Source: Paenibacillus sp. PAMC 26794
Lineage (GTDB): Bacteria > Bacillota > Bacilli > Paenibacillales > Paenibacillaceae
DNA: 64,000 nt
Direction of reading: 5' to 3'
NCBI RefSeq assembly: GCF_000316035.1
Contig: NZ_ANHX01000007.1
Span: 62,001 to 126,000 of the forward strand
The notes beneath the pieces were generated by a model. The model worked only from the letters and a program-made list of their open reading frames with translations, did no database searches and had not been told where the DNA came from. This document shows positions 63,734 to 64,000 of the stretch, piece by piece. Made by a program: the position numbers and the translations under genes. Positions within the stretch are counted from its first letter, which is position 1, and every line of letters begins with the position of its first letter.

Positions 63734-64000
63734 ATGATCTTCAATAAAGGAGAGTTGTTCAGCGGCCCGGGTGGGTTATCACTGGGGGCACAATCAGCTG
63801 AAGTAATTAGTCCAACAGGTGAGCTCTTCAGAGTGCAACATAGATGGGCGAATGATTATGATCCTGCTGCGTGTGAGACATTCAGGCACAATATTTGTCC
63901 TGATAATCCCGAATCAGTTATTGAAGGGGATGTCAGAGCACTAGACATTGAATCCTTGCCGCCGATCGATGCTTTTTCGTTTGGCTTTCCTTGTAATGAT
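63734..64000 (+). CDS. DNA (cytosine-5) methyltransferase, 5' part
   Basis: Open to the window end (89 codons). MIFNKGELFSGPGGLSLGAQ is C5 methyltransferase motif I (SAM binding); EGDVRALDIESLPPIDAF contains motif III; FSFGFPCND begins motif IV with the catalytic cysteine. GGAG lies upstream of the ATG. Presumed protective partner of the preceding endonuclease. Rest lies outside the window. Confidence 0.85.
   Translation, partial: MIFNKGELFSGPGGLSLGAQSAEVISPTGELFRVQHRWANDYDPAACETFRHNICPDNPESVIEGDVRALDIESLPPIDAFSFGFPCND

Overview
The window looks like a chromosomal segment of a Paenibacillus-type endospore former (Bacillota). Gene order matches the Bacillus subtilis yqhN-yqhT-efp-spoIIIA-accBC-yqhY-nusB-folD-xseAB-ispA-dxs-yqxC-argR-recN-spoIVB-spo0A segment, then the bkd-yqjE-nudF-spoIIM-fur-yqzK-xerD-pnp-dacF-spoIIA segment. 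All eight spoIIIA genes are present, together with spoIVB, spo0A, spoIIM, the spoIIAA-spoIIAB-sigF operon and a gene resembling mciZ. The organism assignment rests on synteny and protein similarity judged by eye; no search was run.

Layout. 1-9.1 kb: the mntR tail, a stalk-domain glycosidase-like protein, yqhO, yqhP, yqhQ, yqhR, aroQ, yqhT, efp and lysC (with an internal start for a beta subunit). 9.2-16 kb: a ComB-like phosphatase and the spoIIIA operon, which builds the mother-cell side of the feeding-tube channel. 16-28 kb: housekeeping genes for fatty acids (accBC), the Asp23/AmaP/DUF2273 envelope cluster, nusB, folD, xseAB, isoprenoid synthesis (ispA, dxs), tlyA and argR. 28-34.7 kb: recN, spoIVB, spo0A, a GGDEF protein and a coiled-coil protein. 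34.8-40.2 kb: an iron-regulated island. It has two paralogous ORFs, each joining an AraC regulator to a siderophore-binding lipoprotein, plus a ferredoxin reductase-like flavoprotein; each of the three ORFs has one or more Fur-box-like sites. 40.4-44 kb: small genes, tdk and a small ion channel. 44-50 kb: branched-chain 2-oxoacid dehydrogenase (lpd-bkdAA-bkdAB-bkdB) followed by lipB, which can lipoylate the E2 subunit. 50-60.6 kb: two micro-genes missed by size-limited ORF calling (prli42-like and mciZ-like), a peptidase, nudF, an endonuclease Q-like gene, spoIIM, fur, yqzK, xerD, pnp, dacF and the spoIIA operon. 60.6-64 kb: accessory DNA with an inverted-repeat hairpin, a decayed IS30-type transposase, a FokI-like restriction endonuclease and the start of a C5 DNA methyltransferase that runs off the window.

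Points that stand out. (1) Both AraC/binding-protein ORFs stay open through a perfect Fur box, a ribosome site and a lipoprotein start. They may encode membrane-spanning iron sensors, nested genes, or both. (2) Two families of structured intergenic repeats occur. One lies directly upstream of efp and of nudF, with paired base changes that preserve a stem. The other follows nusB and argR, in a short and a long form. (3) The accC-yqhY gap holds an unrecognised multi-stem leader. (4) Several enzymes have altered key motifs: XerD tyrosine position, thymidine kinase P-loop, potassium-channel filter and GGDEF motif.
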